Position numbers and translations under genes: made by a program. A stretch of 64,000 nucleotides of DNA from the NCBI GenBank assembly GCA_948567375.1, contig OX419757.1, forward strand, positions 26,536,001-26,600,000. Direction: 5' to 3'. Under the pieces are notes generated by a model that was not told the origin of the DNA, searched no databases, and worked only from the letters and a program-made list of their open reading frames with translations. Below, one piece after another: positions 45,420-58,200 of the stretch (its first letter is position 1; the number at the start of each line of letters is the position of its first letter). The stretch comes from Lunularia cruciata. Its lineage: Eukaryota; Streptophyta; Marchantiopsida; Lunulariales; Lunulariaceae.

Positions 45420-46170
45420 TGATTGTTGGAAGAAAGAGATCATCTACAACAAGAGCGCATAGGGACAAGGGCATTTTGAGGAGAAGAGAAAATTAAATTT
45501 CCAAGGCCAAAGGTATTTGAAGGCAAGAATCTCCCAAGTGTAATGGAGAATCTTGTGTTTGATTGTGAACATTATTTTGAAGCTACAAATCTTCAAGATG
45601 AACAAAGAAAATTTTTCTTGGCTTTGAGCCAATTAGATGGAATAGCAAAATTATGGTGGGAATTTTGGGTGGAGCAACTCAATGGTAGTTTTTTGCACCA
45701 AGCTCAACATGAGAAGAATTCAAGAGTGCAATAGTTGAGAGTTTCCAAGTGGTAAATGCATACAAGCTACAAAAGATACATTTGCAAAGTTGAAGTACAT
45801 TGGTTTTGTGAGGAGCTACATCACTCAATTCCAAAACACCATAATGCAAATTCTTGAGATACTGGAAGTTGAAGCTCTAGATTGATTTGTGAGGGGTTTG
45901 AAATCACACACCAAATTGAAAGTAGCCATGCCAAAGCCCAAACACTTGGAAGAAGCACTACAATTGGTTGAGTACTTTGATTCCTTGGTTGTTGCAACTT
46001 GGTCTCAACTTAGACTTCCACAAAACCTACAAACACACCATACTTAAGAAGAAGAGTTGGCACAAATGGAGATTGATGCCATCCAACAAAGACCACTTGG
46101 CACTACATATAGATAAAGATTATGACAAAATGGTGGTTTTTTCTATTGTCACCAAATAGTACATTGCATT
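45420..46170 (+). pseudogene. gypsy-1b gag relic
   Basis: Pieces homologous to gypsy-1 gag are readable: FDCEHYFEATNLQDEQ and LSQLDGIAKLWWEFWVEQ (45543-45734), then the Q-rich capsid half and a knuckle-region relic near 46080-46170. Stops and shifts occur throughout. Confidence 0.8.
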
Positions 46171-46329
46171 GCTAGTTATCCAAATAGGAATAGATAACCT
46201 CAACCCCTTGCCCAAATAGAGTTGTTTGGAACATGAGATCAAGGAAACAAAGAATCCTAATAGGAAATATTGAGCTTCTTACTAAGACCTTGATTTTTCC
46301 AATGGAATTGAAGGGCTCAATCTATGCAA

Positions 46330-47400
46330 GTAGTTTGCTTCACTTGTAAGGTATGATATATGATTATGGTTGTAGGATTTTGTTTGATTTTGGAAATTCA
46401 AAGAATTGCATGTCCATGCAATAAGCAAAGGAATAATGTATTCTTATCATGCATATAATTGGAAATAGATTGATGATGGAAAATGATAGAAAGAGTTTTG
46501 CATTAAGTACCTCACATCATATTATATTCAAGATTGGAAAGGAGTATTTAGAGTGTATGAGGTTTGTAGCAATCCCCCTATACTATGATATTATTCTAAG
46601 TCTACCTTGGCTTGAACTGTGAGCCAACCTATCTCTTACTCAAGATGAACCTCTAATGGCTATTATGGTAGCGCACCATGGACTAAGAAGGCAAGGAATC
46701 TCAACTCCATCATACTCCTCCAAGACTAACACTCCAAGAATCAAGACATTGTTCACTAGAGAACTCAAGAAGAGAGAGAGATAGTTGCAAATGAAAGGCT
46801 GACCCCTTGTTTATTTACTTGTGAAATAATTACACACTAAAGTTACTATTTACCAAAGTATTTCAAGTTACAAGGCTAAAAGTCAAATAAAGTCAAAAAG
46901 TATAAGGGAATATCCATCCACATGGGCATATTCCACTAAGCATGTGATCTTATCTTGACCCAACAACTAAGTCAAGGATTCCTTCACATGGGTTGTCCTT
47001 GGACTATGGAAGAATCCAAAACAAAAAGGCTTGCTGGCCCAAGAGTTCTCAACTCTTTCCTCAAAGCCAAACACCTAGGAATAATACAAGATCAACACAT
47101 TAGAATCCAAAATATTGGTGCTCATCCTTTCCCCTTCCTCTAAAGTAAGGTCCCTTCTATCTTCACTATTACTAACTTTAGCTAATCATGACTAATGTAG
47201 AACCATCCTTTATCTCTATAAATAATATCTCTCAAGTATAATAATAAGTACTTGTTATACTAAGCCAAATATCACAATACCACACATAGGCACAAATAGA
47301 TGTTACAAAACATCATAAGGTTCAATTTGATTAGACTTGATGATAAATTCAAGTATAATATCAAGGAAAGAAATACCAATTAGGTTGTTTGGCACCTTTG
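46330..47400 (+). pseudogene. gypsy-1b protease relic, split by a solo LTR
   Basis: The strand about 46380-46617 corresponds to the gypsy-1 protease region (ILFDFGNSKNCMSM-like wording, with Phe in the triad). The reading stops at 46617 and the homologous sequence resumes at 47308 (CATCATAAGGTTCAA), showing a clean later insertion. Confidence 0.7.
46618..47307. mobile_element. Solo LTR-like insertion of an unassigned family
   Basis: The 690-bp block starts TGTGAGCC and ends GATGTTACA. It interrupts homology between gypsy-1b and gypsy-1 exactly. The flanks share AAC (TGAAC left, AAAC right), so the target duplication is imperfect. No coding sequence is seen. The orientation cannot be told. 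Confidence 0.6.
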
Positions 47401-47539
47401 AGTAAGACACTTAACAATATTAAATCCCAAGATGAGAAGTTTATTAATTAAGTAGCCATAGAGCATGCTTTGGAGTAAATATTCCTACTTTTGTGGTGTC
47501 AATCAAGCCAATTGCACAAGGAGAATTTGATGAGGGCTA

Positions 47540-48720
47540 GAAGCCTCAACAAGCAATAGTTGATTATATAGTTCAAGAGTTCATAGATGTATTTGCAAAA
47601 CATCTGCCAAAGGGGTCACACTCTTATTGTGGTATGCCATTCAAGATTGAGTTGTTATTAGGAAGTACTCTAATGAGTAGACCAATCTATCAATTCTCAT
47701 CAAAGGATTTGGAAGAGCTTTGAACAACAATGACAAAGTTGTTGGAGAAGGATTTCATATAACATAGTACATCTCCTTGGGGAGCATTGGTACTATTTGT
47801 CCCAATGGAGGAATCCAATTCTATATGACTATTATTGTGGTGTTAATAAATTTTTTTGTGAAGAATGCATATCTTTTGCCTTGAATTAATAACTTGTTGG
47901 ATCAATTGATTAGAGCTTAATACTTCTCAAAATTGGATCCTTGCAGTGGCTATTGGTAGATTCTTATTGGTGGAGTAGATGTGCAAAATACCACCTTTCA
48001 TACAAGATATGGGTATTTTGAATAGAGATTTTTACCTTTTGGGCTCAATAATGCTCCAACAATCTTCATGGATCAAATGCATCAAGTGTTGGATGTGCTA
48101 TTGGATCAATATGTGGTAGTGTTCTTGGATGCAATTTTGATTTATAATAAAATAGAGATAGAACACAAGAACATGTCTGAGAATTTTTGAGAAGACTACC
48201 ATAATGGAAGTTCTAATGTAAAAATTCCAAGTGTGCCTTTTGGCAAAAGGAAGTTACCTTTGGCGATAAGGTTTCAGCCAAGGGTATCAAGATGGAAGAG
48301 GAGAAAATCAAGGCCATTACTAATTGGCCTACTCCTAAGGATGTTACAAAAGTTGGAGATTCAATGGATTAGTAAGTTTTTATCAATGGTTCATCTATAT
48401 TTTGCTCATGTGGCTGCACTATTGATTGACCTCTTAAGAAAGACAATAAGCTTTGAGTAGAACACAAAACAAGAAGTGGTATTCAAGAAGCTAAAGAGTA
48501 TGGTGTCTTCAAGGCCCATCCTCTAACCATATGATCCTCAACTACCTTATGTGGTTCATTTTGATGCATCTAACTTTGCAACTGGAGCTATGTTGCAACA
48601 AGCATTCCTAGATGAAATGTATCCCATAGCTTTTGTATAAAGAGGAACACATGAAACAAAAAGAAATTACTCTAGTTGAGATCAAGAATAATTTGCAATA
48701 GTGTATACAAAAAATTTGGC
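47540..48720 (+). pseudogene. gypsy-1b reverse transcriptase and RNase H relic
   Basis: Words homologous to gypsy-1 pol survive in shifting frames: STSPWGAL, KLDPCSGYW, PFGLNNAPTIFMDQMHQVL and VVFLDAILIYNK, where the FLDD box has become FLDA. RNase H wording HFDASNFATGAMLQQAF follows at about 48550. The loss of the catalytic Asp pair and many stops show it is long dead. Confidence 0.85.
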
Positions 48721-48779
48721 AACATTATATCTTAGGAAAATTGGTGATAATGCAAACCCATCACAAACCCTTGTTGCAA

Positions 48780-50228
48780 ACCTTACATTTGAAGACATGA
48801 AGAATTGGCATCATCAATGGGAAGAAAAACTACAATTTCTTGATACCAAACTTGAGTATAAACATTGAAAGTTCTATATCTTTCCCAATGCTTTATCACA
48901 ATGCCTTGCTTGAAGATTCTTCCAAAATCTCCCATGATAGCAATAGTCACCATAGTGTTGATTGAATCAAAGGTACACACAAAGTTCAAGCTTGCTTTAC
49001 AACAAGACCTCTACCTTCACCTTGTGAAAAGTCATATTGCCACACATGACAAGGAATACAACACCTTTTCAACCAAAGATGGACTTTTGTACTGCAAGAA
49101 CCACATTTATGTTCCAACTAGAGGAGATTTATGTTTGGTGTGACTTCAAGAGACACATGACTTACCACTTGGAGGATAGGGAGGTAGAAAAAACCTTGAG
49201 TACACTACAACAACCATAGTAGCGGCCAAACATGGTATGTGAAGTTCAAAACTTTGTCCAATCTTTTGAGAGTTTCCAATGCAACAAAGCTAGCAACCTA
49301 AAACCGAGCGGACTACTCCAACCACTTCCCATCTCATCTGCTTCACAAGAACATGTGAGCTTAGATCTCATTACATCCTTGCCAAGGAAAAACCAAGGTC
49401 ATACAACAATTTTGGTGTTTTTTGATTAGCTTAGCAAGCAAACTCATTTGACACTTACCCTTGATACAATAAATGCTCCAATTTTGGCCCAATATTCTTG
49501 AAAAATGTCTTCAAGCATCATAGGATGTCCTATGTCCTCATCTCTAGTTGTGATCCTTGATTCACAAGTAAATTTTGGCAAGCATTCTTCAAGCTACTTG
49601 GCACCAAGCTTGCTTTATCTATGGCCTACCATCCTCAAATTGATGGGCACACCAAACATGCAAATTGCACCTTGGTAAAAATCTTTGTGCTTCAACATAC
49701 CAATTGATAAACTTTTCTTGTTGTTGTTAAGTTGATCTTTAATATTTCCAAATAGGCAAGCATTGGGTTCTCTATTTTCTTCCTTAATTTTGTGCAAGAT
49801 CCATTTGTTCCATATTCCCTTCTTATGCCTCTACTATCTCATGTTCCTCATACTTCCACCTTCTTGTCCACATTATCTAAATCATTACACCAAGCAAAGT
49901 CTCATCTTCTTATTGCTCAAAATAGGCAAAGGCAATATGTTGACTAACATCATTGTAATCTCACCTTTCAACTAGGTAAGAAGATCATGCTCTCTTCCAA
50001 TAACCTTCCTCTCTTACTTTATATCCAAGTTTGTAAACTCACTTCTAATTGGATAGGTTCCTTTGATGTTACTTAAATCATTTCTCTTGTTGCTTGTAAA
50101 CTTACCTTACCTAGTCGTATGTGATTCTATCCTATCTTGCATATTTCAAACCTTTTGTTTAAAACCTTTTGTTTCTAATCTATCTTCCTTCTCCATTTGT
50201 GTCCAACCTCTTTGTCCTCCTCCCATCT
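48780..50228 (+). pseudogene. gypsy-1b integrase relic, 5' part
   Basis: The end of RNase H and the zinc-binding region lie in 48865-49220. The core begins with VSLDLITSLPRKNQGH at about 49360 and runs through LSKQTHLTL. The C-terminal part is readable to about 50180 (TFCLKPFVSNLSSF). The sequence then stops at copy D and the chromodomain follows after it. Confidence 0.8.
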
Positions 50229-53200
50229 TGTGGTGCCCACATTTTTTTTTTTCAAAATAAAGAAGAAGAAGTGTATAGAGAAGTCGGATTGCGCATGTAT
50301 GGCCAAAGAAGGCAAAGAAAAGAGTCTTTGGGATGAAACCCAAAGTAAAGTGACATAAGGCGAAGTACTCAGAAATGCCTTGTCAGCATACAACCCAAAG
50401 TAAGGAGTCTTTGTATCGGGAGAGCTCAACCCGAGGCAAAGTCAGTCTAACAACCTTTCGTCGGGGCAAGAAATTCAAGAAGGGACCGTTCAAAAACCGG
50501 CGGCCAATATGTGCAAATTTTGATTGACAATGACAAGTGCATGCAAGAGGTGTGATTGCTTGGTAGAAAATCGAAGTGAAGAAAGACAAAGAAAGCGCAA
50601 CTCTATAAAAATCAAACTTGCAATGACAAAATTTTCCTTTGCTGTTGAGAAGTTATCTTGCAGGTGATTGTGGGAAGGGAAATAGAGTTGGAAACGCGTT
50701 AGTGTGTAAGAGAGAAGTAGCAAGAGTGAAACCGAGAGACAGTGAGAAAGCATGAGAGATGGGAGGAGGAAAGAAGAACTTCGAATTCGCAGTGAGAGAT
50801 CATGCAATTTGGAGGTTAGATGTGATTGCTGGGATTGAAGTCTTGAGCCAACTTTGGATCACCTTCTTGGTGTGGAACTGGAACGTGAGTTTTCCAAGTT
50901 TCATGACAGAGATCATCGAGAGCAAGTGTCTTGATGGACCCGAGGAAGAAGGGAAGAGAGGAAATCCGGCTCGCTGGACAGAGTTGGATTGGAGACTAGT
51001 ACTCGGGAAGGAAGCAGGCTCGGAGCAGGGGGCCACGTTCTTGGGGAAGGGAGAGATAGCCCAAGAAACCCAAGAGGTGAGAGATGCATTATCGTCAAAG
51101 CGGACGAAGAATGGATACAAAGTAGAGAGTTACAAAGACCCTATTAAGAGAGGAATTGTGAGTGCTCTAATGGCAATCCTGAAGCCGGAGAGAACAACCT
51201 ATGTGATGAAATACCAAGTGGTGTTCTTTCACAAGTTTTTTGCAGGAGAACCGATCAATTGGGCGAGGTGTTTCCTTGGGAGAACGCAACAAATGGTGTG
51301 GAATCTACGGGATAAATCACCTCTACACTACATCGTGCCATTTGTAGCTCATTTCTACTTTGGGTTGAATTTGCTGAACTCGGCGGAGCAAACTTGGATG
51401 GTGTCGCATTTCCATCCCAATTTGAGAAAGGAGGTTGATATAGAGGAGCAGCAGTACATCTTGCAAATCAGAAGAACCAACAAGTACTACAAGAAGACAG
51501 AGAAGAATGTGGAGATCAAAGTGAGTACTCCAAACTCGAAGAAGAGAAGTCGGCAGGGCAAAACCAAAGACAGGACAAAACCTCAAAAGACCAGGAGAGG
51601 AAACCCAAGGCGAGGAGTAATCGAGTTGGAAGATGAAGACTCGGAAGGTGACGCCAAGCGTAAGACCAAAGACTCGGAACACAAGGAGGAGCCCGAGCTA
51701 ATGCTACAGAGTGGAGATACAAGTAGCAGCAGTGATGAGGGAGGAGAAATGACATCAGCACCAGCTGCTGTAGAAGAAGAAGAAGAAGTTCAAGCAGAGA
51801 TCGAGGCCGAGGACAACACGAAGTTGGAAGATGAAGTACCCAAGGCAGAAGAGAAGATCGTAGTTCAGAGGGGAGTCCGCTTGAGACGTAAGGAAAAGTA
51901 CAATGCAGGTCCAAGTAACGTGCAAGAAGAAGTGAATGCAAGCTTGGGAAGCAAGGCGTCCATTCCGATACAAAGACTGCAAAGAAGAAGGCGAGTATTG
52001 GATGAACACAAAGTACAAAGAGAAGTGGCTACGCAAGAAGAAGTAACCCCGAGCGATGGAGTCGAGTACTTGCGGGAGGTGGTGTGTCCTTTGTTGGTGA
52101 AGCTAGTGTACAAGAAGAAGGAGATGTAGTCGACTTGTCCAGAGGTAAAGACTGTCTTGCAAGTGTTGTCAAGATTAGAAGAAGAGTATAATCCGAGGTG
52201 AGGAAGAAAGGGAAGTATTGCAAGCGGAGGCAGTAGTGAGAACTCAGGTAATTGAAGACCTGAAGAGAGAAGTGAGATATCAAGAAGATCTTGTTAAGAA
52301 GAGTGACATAGCAAGGGAGAGACAAGTAGCTGAATATGAGATCTTGAAGCAACAATTTGCTGATTCAAGAGTAGAAGTTATCCATGCTATGGCAAGAGTA
52401 GCAGCAAAGGATCAAGAGCTCGATAGGGTGATGGAGAGTGTAGAGGAGAAGAAGCAACTCTGGCAAAGAGAGTTGGCAGCACGGTATAGGGAAGAAGAGA
52501 GAGTACGAGAGTTACTTTGTAATCAGGAGGAGAAGGTTGTACAGAAGGAGAAGGAGAAGGAGATGGTGAAAGCCGAGTTCAAAGCGGAATTGGCAATGTA
52601 TAGGGAGGACTGGCTTGCAGATCAAGAGCAAGAGAGGAAGATGAGATTGGAGCCATTGAAGGAGATAGTCCTCAGGATGAACGCAATGTTGAGTACAGAA
52701 GCCAGCTTTCAAATTGAAGAGATGAGGCTGCACGAGTTGAAGTTGTTGGTGCAGGAGACAAGGCAAAGATAGGCAAAAGACACTGATTTGAATGCCTTGT
52801 TGATTAGTTTAAGAACTCGTGTAGACAGGAAGATCTTAGAGGTAGAAGACAATATTGCGATTAGATTAGACTTAGTGAAAATAGAGATAGAAAAACTTCG
52901 GAAAGATGTTAGAGCCAAACCCAAAGTAGATAACATAGGAGTGCAGATGTCTTCAGAGTTAGAGATGGAGACATTGGAGAAGAGTGGGTCAAGAGATGAA
53001 GAGTTAGATAGATTACCCACTAGTGCAATTTTAGATCAGGAAAGAGAATTGCTGGATCTGGTAGAAGAAGTAGAAGATATGAAACCCAAGGACAAAATAT
53101 TAGGAAGTAAAGTTACTTTGGGTTTGGGTTTGAAAGCCGATGACGAAGTAGACATCGGATCGGATTAGTAACAGTTTTGAGATTTGAAGAGGCAGATATG

Positions 53201-53965
53201 AAGAGGTGCATTGTCATTTTAGATCTATAGGTTAGAAAAGTTGTTGTTGTTGAACGGTATAGTTGTTAGAACTGTCGATTTGTTCACTACTTAAGAGTGG
53301 CATTTGCAAAGAAATGTTGTTCAGTGCTCATAATTTCTGAGAATAGATAAAGCAAAGTGCTGTGATGCAGTGCTTGTCGCTTGAGCTTGATTCCAAGTAT
53401 CAACTTTGCAATTGTGTTTGTGGGTGTTTGAAGAAATTTGAAGTGCAAGTCAGAGTGCTTGTTGGATGTTGGATTTCACATCCTTGATCTTTATTTTGTG
53501 TGTTTGATCTTGAGTGAAGTGCAATTGAAGCAATGCCTTGACAGATCTGAGAGGAATTGTGTGTTGGTAGTATTCTGCATTTGTGAGTGCAGTGCGAAGT
53601 TGATGTGAAGCAATTTTGATTGAGGAAGTTGTGCCTTCAGTGGAGGGGTGGAACAAAATTCTGAGGCAAAGTCGTTTTGTAGTGAAGTGCCATTTTTGGG
53701 AGAGCTTGAATCATGACAATCAAGAATGTTTGGAAAGATTTGATGGAGTTGTGATTAAGGAGTGTGAAATTTGTGACAAGACTGCAAGTTAGTGCTTGTT
53801 ACGCTCTTCTGGGTGTGGTTTCTACCTGAGAGATTAAAGATGCAACCAAGAAGAACTACATATTACTATTTGACTTTGTATTTGGAAATTTCTGACTCGT
53901 ATCTCTGCAGGAACAAACTCTACTTACCCAATTACCGCAAAAGTGATATTTGCCGGGTTGTCACA
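50229..53965 (+). mobile_element. TGTG/CACA coding element, copy D (complete)
   Basis: This copy is 3737 bp, from TGTGGTGCCCAC to GGGTTGTCACA, flanked by an exact 5-bp duplication CATCT (50224-50228 and 53966-53970). It splits the chromodomain region of gypsy-1b. It has the best preserved coding region of the family. No terminal direct repeats, no reverse transcriptase. The TATA-like box TATAAAAA lies at 50604-50611. Confidence 0.85.
50759..53168 (+). pseudogene. TGTG/CACA element protein, copy D (nearly intact first half)
   Basis: The frame from ATG 50759 is open for 456 codons, then a stop at 52127. After a shift the frame continues 52218-52772 and 52788-53168 (stop at 52770). Residues 1-240 form the conserved domain (DHAIWRLDVIAGIEVLSQLW, WNWNVSF, KRGNPARWTELDWRLVLG, PINWARCFLG, VPFVAHFYFGLNLL). 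Residues about 255-300 are basic (KKRSRQGKTKDRTKPQK), and 300-420 are acidic and Ser-rich. Next comes coiled coil with Arg/Glu heptads, ending ADDEVDIGSD. The basic patch could be a nuclear localisation signal. An upstream start equivalent to 22095 exists but is disrupted here. Function is unknown. Confidence 0.7.
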
Positions 53966-54161
53966 CATCTCTATCAACAATCACAAGGAATACAAAGTCA
54001 ATTGTATACTTGCACATCATGAGATCCAACATGGTTGTCAATACAATTGTAAATATAAGGCTCTTTGGAAAATGTATCCTTTGCACAATGCCACATGGGA
54101 GCCTCTTTCTTGCTTCCAAAATGCTCAAGCAGCCACCAAGCATCCAAAGACTCCTTAGTGA
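53966..54161 (+). pseudogene. gypsy-1b chromodomain relic
   Basis: After copy D the reading resumes as NHKEYKVNCILAHHEIQ and then YKALWKMYPLHNATWEPLS, a chromodomain homologous to that of gypsy-1 with one lost Gly. A frame of 71 codons is open. Confidence 0.85.
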
Positions 54162-54166
54162 TGAGG

Positions 54167-54761
54167 TGTAATACAAGCATCTAGACATATTATCTAGAGG
54201 TGAAAATTGGCTTGGTAACATCTAAAAGGATGTTGTGTACAATGGGCTAGGTAGATCAGACAGAGGTGTCACCAAAAGAGCACTTCTACTAATTGGGTAG
54301 AAGCTAAAAATAGCCTAAAAACTATAGAACCATTTTGGAGGCCTAAACGGATGAATTAGGCCTTGAAAATGGAAAGATTCCCCACCTCAAGAGAAAAATG
54401 CTTGACTTCTCCCCCTATGATTTGTCTCATCAAGAGCTTTGCAATGATACCTCACCCATGCAATTTGAGCTTCCTATAGGAAGATTCCCTTTAGATTCCC
54501 TTTGGTCAAACCCATTTGACCAACTAGATAGGACAAGGATTGACATGTCACCCATCCAAGCAACTAATCCAAGGATGGAGCTTGCTGACAGGTCACCAAT
54601 CCATGTATCTGATCCAAGGATGGAGCTTCATTTGAGGGGATCCTCTTTGCTATATAATAAAGAGAAGGTGCTCCTTTGGGGCATCGGAGGATTGAATGTG
54701 AAACTTGTGTTTTCTCTCTTGTATCTCTCTTGGAGAGTTCTCTTGTCCTTGGAGTATTACA
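54167..54761 (+). mobile_element. Solo LTR of the gypsy-2 family
   Basis: The 595-bp block from TGTAATACAAG to GGAGTATTACA is homologous to the gypsy-2 LTR in reverse-complement orientation. It is flanked by an exact 5-bp duplication TGAGG (54162-54166 and 54762-54766). Recombination between two LTRs of a full element explains it. The 153-codon frame inside (54398-54859) is not a gene. Confidence 0.92.
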
Positions 54762-54793
54762 TGAGGATGTTCTTAACTAGCAGCAAGGGAACA

Positions 54794-55223
54794 TGTAACA
54801 ATATGGAGTTAGCAAAAAAGTTAGTAGGGCCTATTGAGTTAGCCAATAGGCCAAATTAGCCAAGACATCTAAGAATGTTCTAAAAGCATCTAGGAAACTT
54901 CTTTGTACTTTCTAAGTATTGGGTATCATATATGCCAAGTAGGCAGCTTCTTGGGGAGCTTTATGACTAGCTTAGCTTGCATGCAAAGAAGATGGATTCT
55001 AGAAGGAACTTCTTGGGAAACTTCATGACTAGCTTAGCTTGCACTCTAAGAAGGCGGCTTCTAAGAAACTTCCTTGGAAGCTTGCCAAGAGCCTTGTATA
55101 TTCCTTGTAGATACCAAAGCCCAAGCTCATGCTAGGCATTTAGAGTTTCCTTTACTTGAGAGTCCTAATGTGATCTTCTATTTTGATCTTCTATTCTCAT
55201 ATTTCTCTCCCTGGTCTTTTACA
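54794..55223 (+). repeat. gypsy-1b 3' LTR
   Basis: This is a 430-bp LTR from TGTAACAATATGG to GGTCTTTTACA, the mirror of the gypsy-1 ends. The TATA box is mutated (TAGATACC near 55107). Confidence 0.88.
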
Positions 55224-55228
55224 CTGTG

Positions 55229-58200
55229 AATCCTTGGCAAGTCTTATTCCTTTTGTGCAATCTTTTTATTGCTCTCCTTCTCTTTATTACCAACATGGTT
55301 TCTTTGAGGAAAGAGTTATTGTTATTCTTAGAAGAGGGAGTTAACTTTGGAGTTGGTTGTCTATACATGATAGGAAGATCTTTTAGGGAGACCTTTATTT
55401 TCCATAGTTCACTTTAGATCTCTCTTATTTACTATGTTGGTCAAACCAAGTTGTGTATTTCCTTCCTTGGTAGATGATACACGTACAATGGGCCCCATAG
55501 ATCAGATTAGGCAAGCCTTTGACCACTTGAGTATTGAGCTTCATCTTGTAGGCTTGAGAGTTAAGGTGTCAAAGTGTAGAGCTTGGTCCTCTTAAAGTAT
55601 TCCTCCTCTCTTTAGCTTCCAAAAGCTTCCTATGGATGGTCTACATATTCTTGGTGTGCCAATAGGTTCCAAGGATTTTGTCTCATGCTTCATAGATGCA
55701 ACCTTTATAGATGATATTTGTCATATGGATGAACTCCCTCTACTAGGAGATCCAAATGTGGCATTTGGTATACTCTTCTTGAGTATTGCCTATAGACCAA
55801 TCTAGGTTCTTTACATGGTTTCTCCTTTTATGATCTTCTTGTCACATTTGAGATCTTTTGGTAAGAGAATTATGGATATCCTGGGTGATATCATTGGACC
55901 AAAGACATTTGAGTCCGTAATAAGGGATTTGGCATGTAGACAAACATCTAGAGGATTATGGATATCTTGGGTAATATCAAGTGTTAGGAGAAATCAAACT
56001 AGATTGGATTTTAGATAGAAAATTAAATACTGGTCTGGCTATTCTATGAAAAAATTCATTTATCAATCTGGTCAAGAAAAGCATGCATAAAGATTACACC
56101 AAATTTCATGTGCTTTGGCCAACTTTTGTCTATGGTCACAATTGCATAAGATCTTTATTCACTATTGAATTGTCAATCAAGAACTGTCAAACAAAAACTA
56201 TCAAAGTCACTTTTGACCAGTGATATTACAAATTTAAAAAAATAAATACATACATAAATAAACTTGCACTTGCTCTTATCTAGTTAAGGAATGTGTGGAG
56301 CTAATTGATCCTTTATCTAACTCTAGATATTTGGTACCAAATGATACACATCACCTCACAAAGTTTCGCAAGTGGAAGCCATTCTCGTAACTTCCCATGT
56401 GGTACGTTCCTATAGTCCTGTAGCCTTCCCACAGTCCCATAGCAATGCTCACAATCCCATAGTAGAATCTTGCAATGCTTGCAAGACATATTTGTCCCAA
56501 ACTTCAGGTGGATGTAACTTCTTATCTAGAGCTTTTTTTTACCCTGATCTTGGTGTCTATGGAAAGCCCTTGAGACGATGCTGCTAATGAGATAAGTCAT
56601 GCCTCATTTTCATATGTGTTCATAAAGATATTAGTTTTGAATTGAACTATCTTTGTTTGCACTCCCATAATTGGAATCTTGTAGTTGAAGATCTATCCCA
56701 TACTTACACTTCTACACTCCCATAAAAGATCTGTCCCATATTGACTCTTCAACATCCCATATAGCATTCTTGTAAGTAATAAGACTCCACACTTAACACA
56801 TTGGACTAAGGATATTTGAGTTTGTGATGGGAGATTTAGCATCTCTACCAATATTGTGCAAAAGAGTAGGCCTACTATCTATGGAAGCGATGACACCTTG
56901 TGAAGATAATATTTCTTTGGTAGTTGGGCTCTCTCTACACCTCTACTATCCTCCTATTTTGTAAGTGTTGATAGGCCAAGCTTGGAGATGTATGTGACCA
57001 AGATGGAGGGAAGATCCGTTTCTCTCCATGTGTTATTATGGTAGACAAGAGACGATATATCTCCATGGAGATAGACCATCAAGAGGACCTTCCATCATTT
57101 GCTTCCCTACCTTCAGATTGGACCACATATTTGTAGTCTTCCTTGATGGATTGATAGATTTAGCATGTGCTACCTTCTCTCTTAGTTGACTCATCCATTC
57201 CTTATGCTAATAGAGCACATCTATGCTCTAGCAATAATGTATGCTCTTTGATCCTAGCTAGACTATGCATTAGTGCATTCCAACTTGCACTAGCTAATTT
57301 CTCTACATTGACAAGTTTTTGCTTAGGTTTGATCCACCCATTTGCATCTTCATTAGTCACTTATAATTGTGGTTTTACACTAGATGCAATAGTAGTCTAG
57401 ATGACATAGTATCCTTTTGGAGGACAAAGGATAGCTATCTATGATGCTATCAAGGATATAGTGTTTGCCATGGCATGAGAGAGTAGATACCTTGCTTGGA
57501 AGGTGCATTTCTTTGTAGATGACAAGAGTCATGTTAGACTTATACTTGATCCAAGATGATCAGGTGATAATATTGGATACTATAATCATTGACCCTATAT
57601 GTGATGTAGTTTGGAGAGAGTGATCACTCATCCTCTTGGATAGGTGGCAAGCAGAGTAGCAATTGCCAAAGTTTCCAAGTATAAGGATATGTTGCAAGAT
57701 CACCTCTTTGTTACTCTAGCTTTGGAGTTATATGGAGCAATGGATGTGGCATTTGATACATTTATCAAGGAGTGTGTGAGGGCATATCATTTTAGACGTC
57801 AAGGGTACCACTTTCACCATCATATTTCACAACATACTTTAGAAAATGTGTGTCCACTAATCTATAAAGAGCATTAGCTAGTGCAATCTATAGGAAAGCA
57901 ATCACACTAGGTGATGCCTTTTTAGATGCTCTAGCTGTTTATAGATGATATAACTTGCATAGCTCAGATATTTTAGATGTTGTAGGTTAGATTTATCTTG
58001 CTTATAATATTGAGGCTTAGCCATATTTTACTCCTTATGTCTTTTTGTTGCAGGGCTTGATAAGATCTTCCCATCCTTTTTATTTTCATACTCATTTCCC
58101 TCATTTTGAAGCTTTATTATCAAACCTCAAAACACCTACCTTGATGGGAGAATTATCAAGTAGGCAAAAGAGAGAACAAGAGTTTTTGACGCACTTTGTT

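Larger units (their letters stand above)
44703..55223 (+). mobile_element. gypsy-1b: old plus-strand copy of gypsy-1, with nested insertions
   Basis: LTRs at 44703-45110 and 54794-55223 are diverged relatives of the gypsy-1 LTR. The primer site follows at 45111. Gag, protease, reverse transcriptase, RNase H, integrase and chromodomain are recognisable but full of stops. Three later insertions lie inside: a solo LTR (46618-47307), copy D (50229-53965) and a gypsy-2 solo LTR (54167-54761). Flanks CTGAT and CTGTG share three bases and may be a decayed target duplication. Net length without insertions is about 5.5 kb, as for gypsy-1. Confidence 0.9.

Noticed and set aside
54398-54859. 153-codon open frame starting in the solo LTR
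   Set aside because: It runs through an LTR and its flank, has no homology to any coding part of either gypsy family, and crosses the target duplication.
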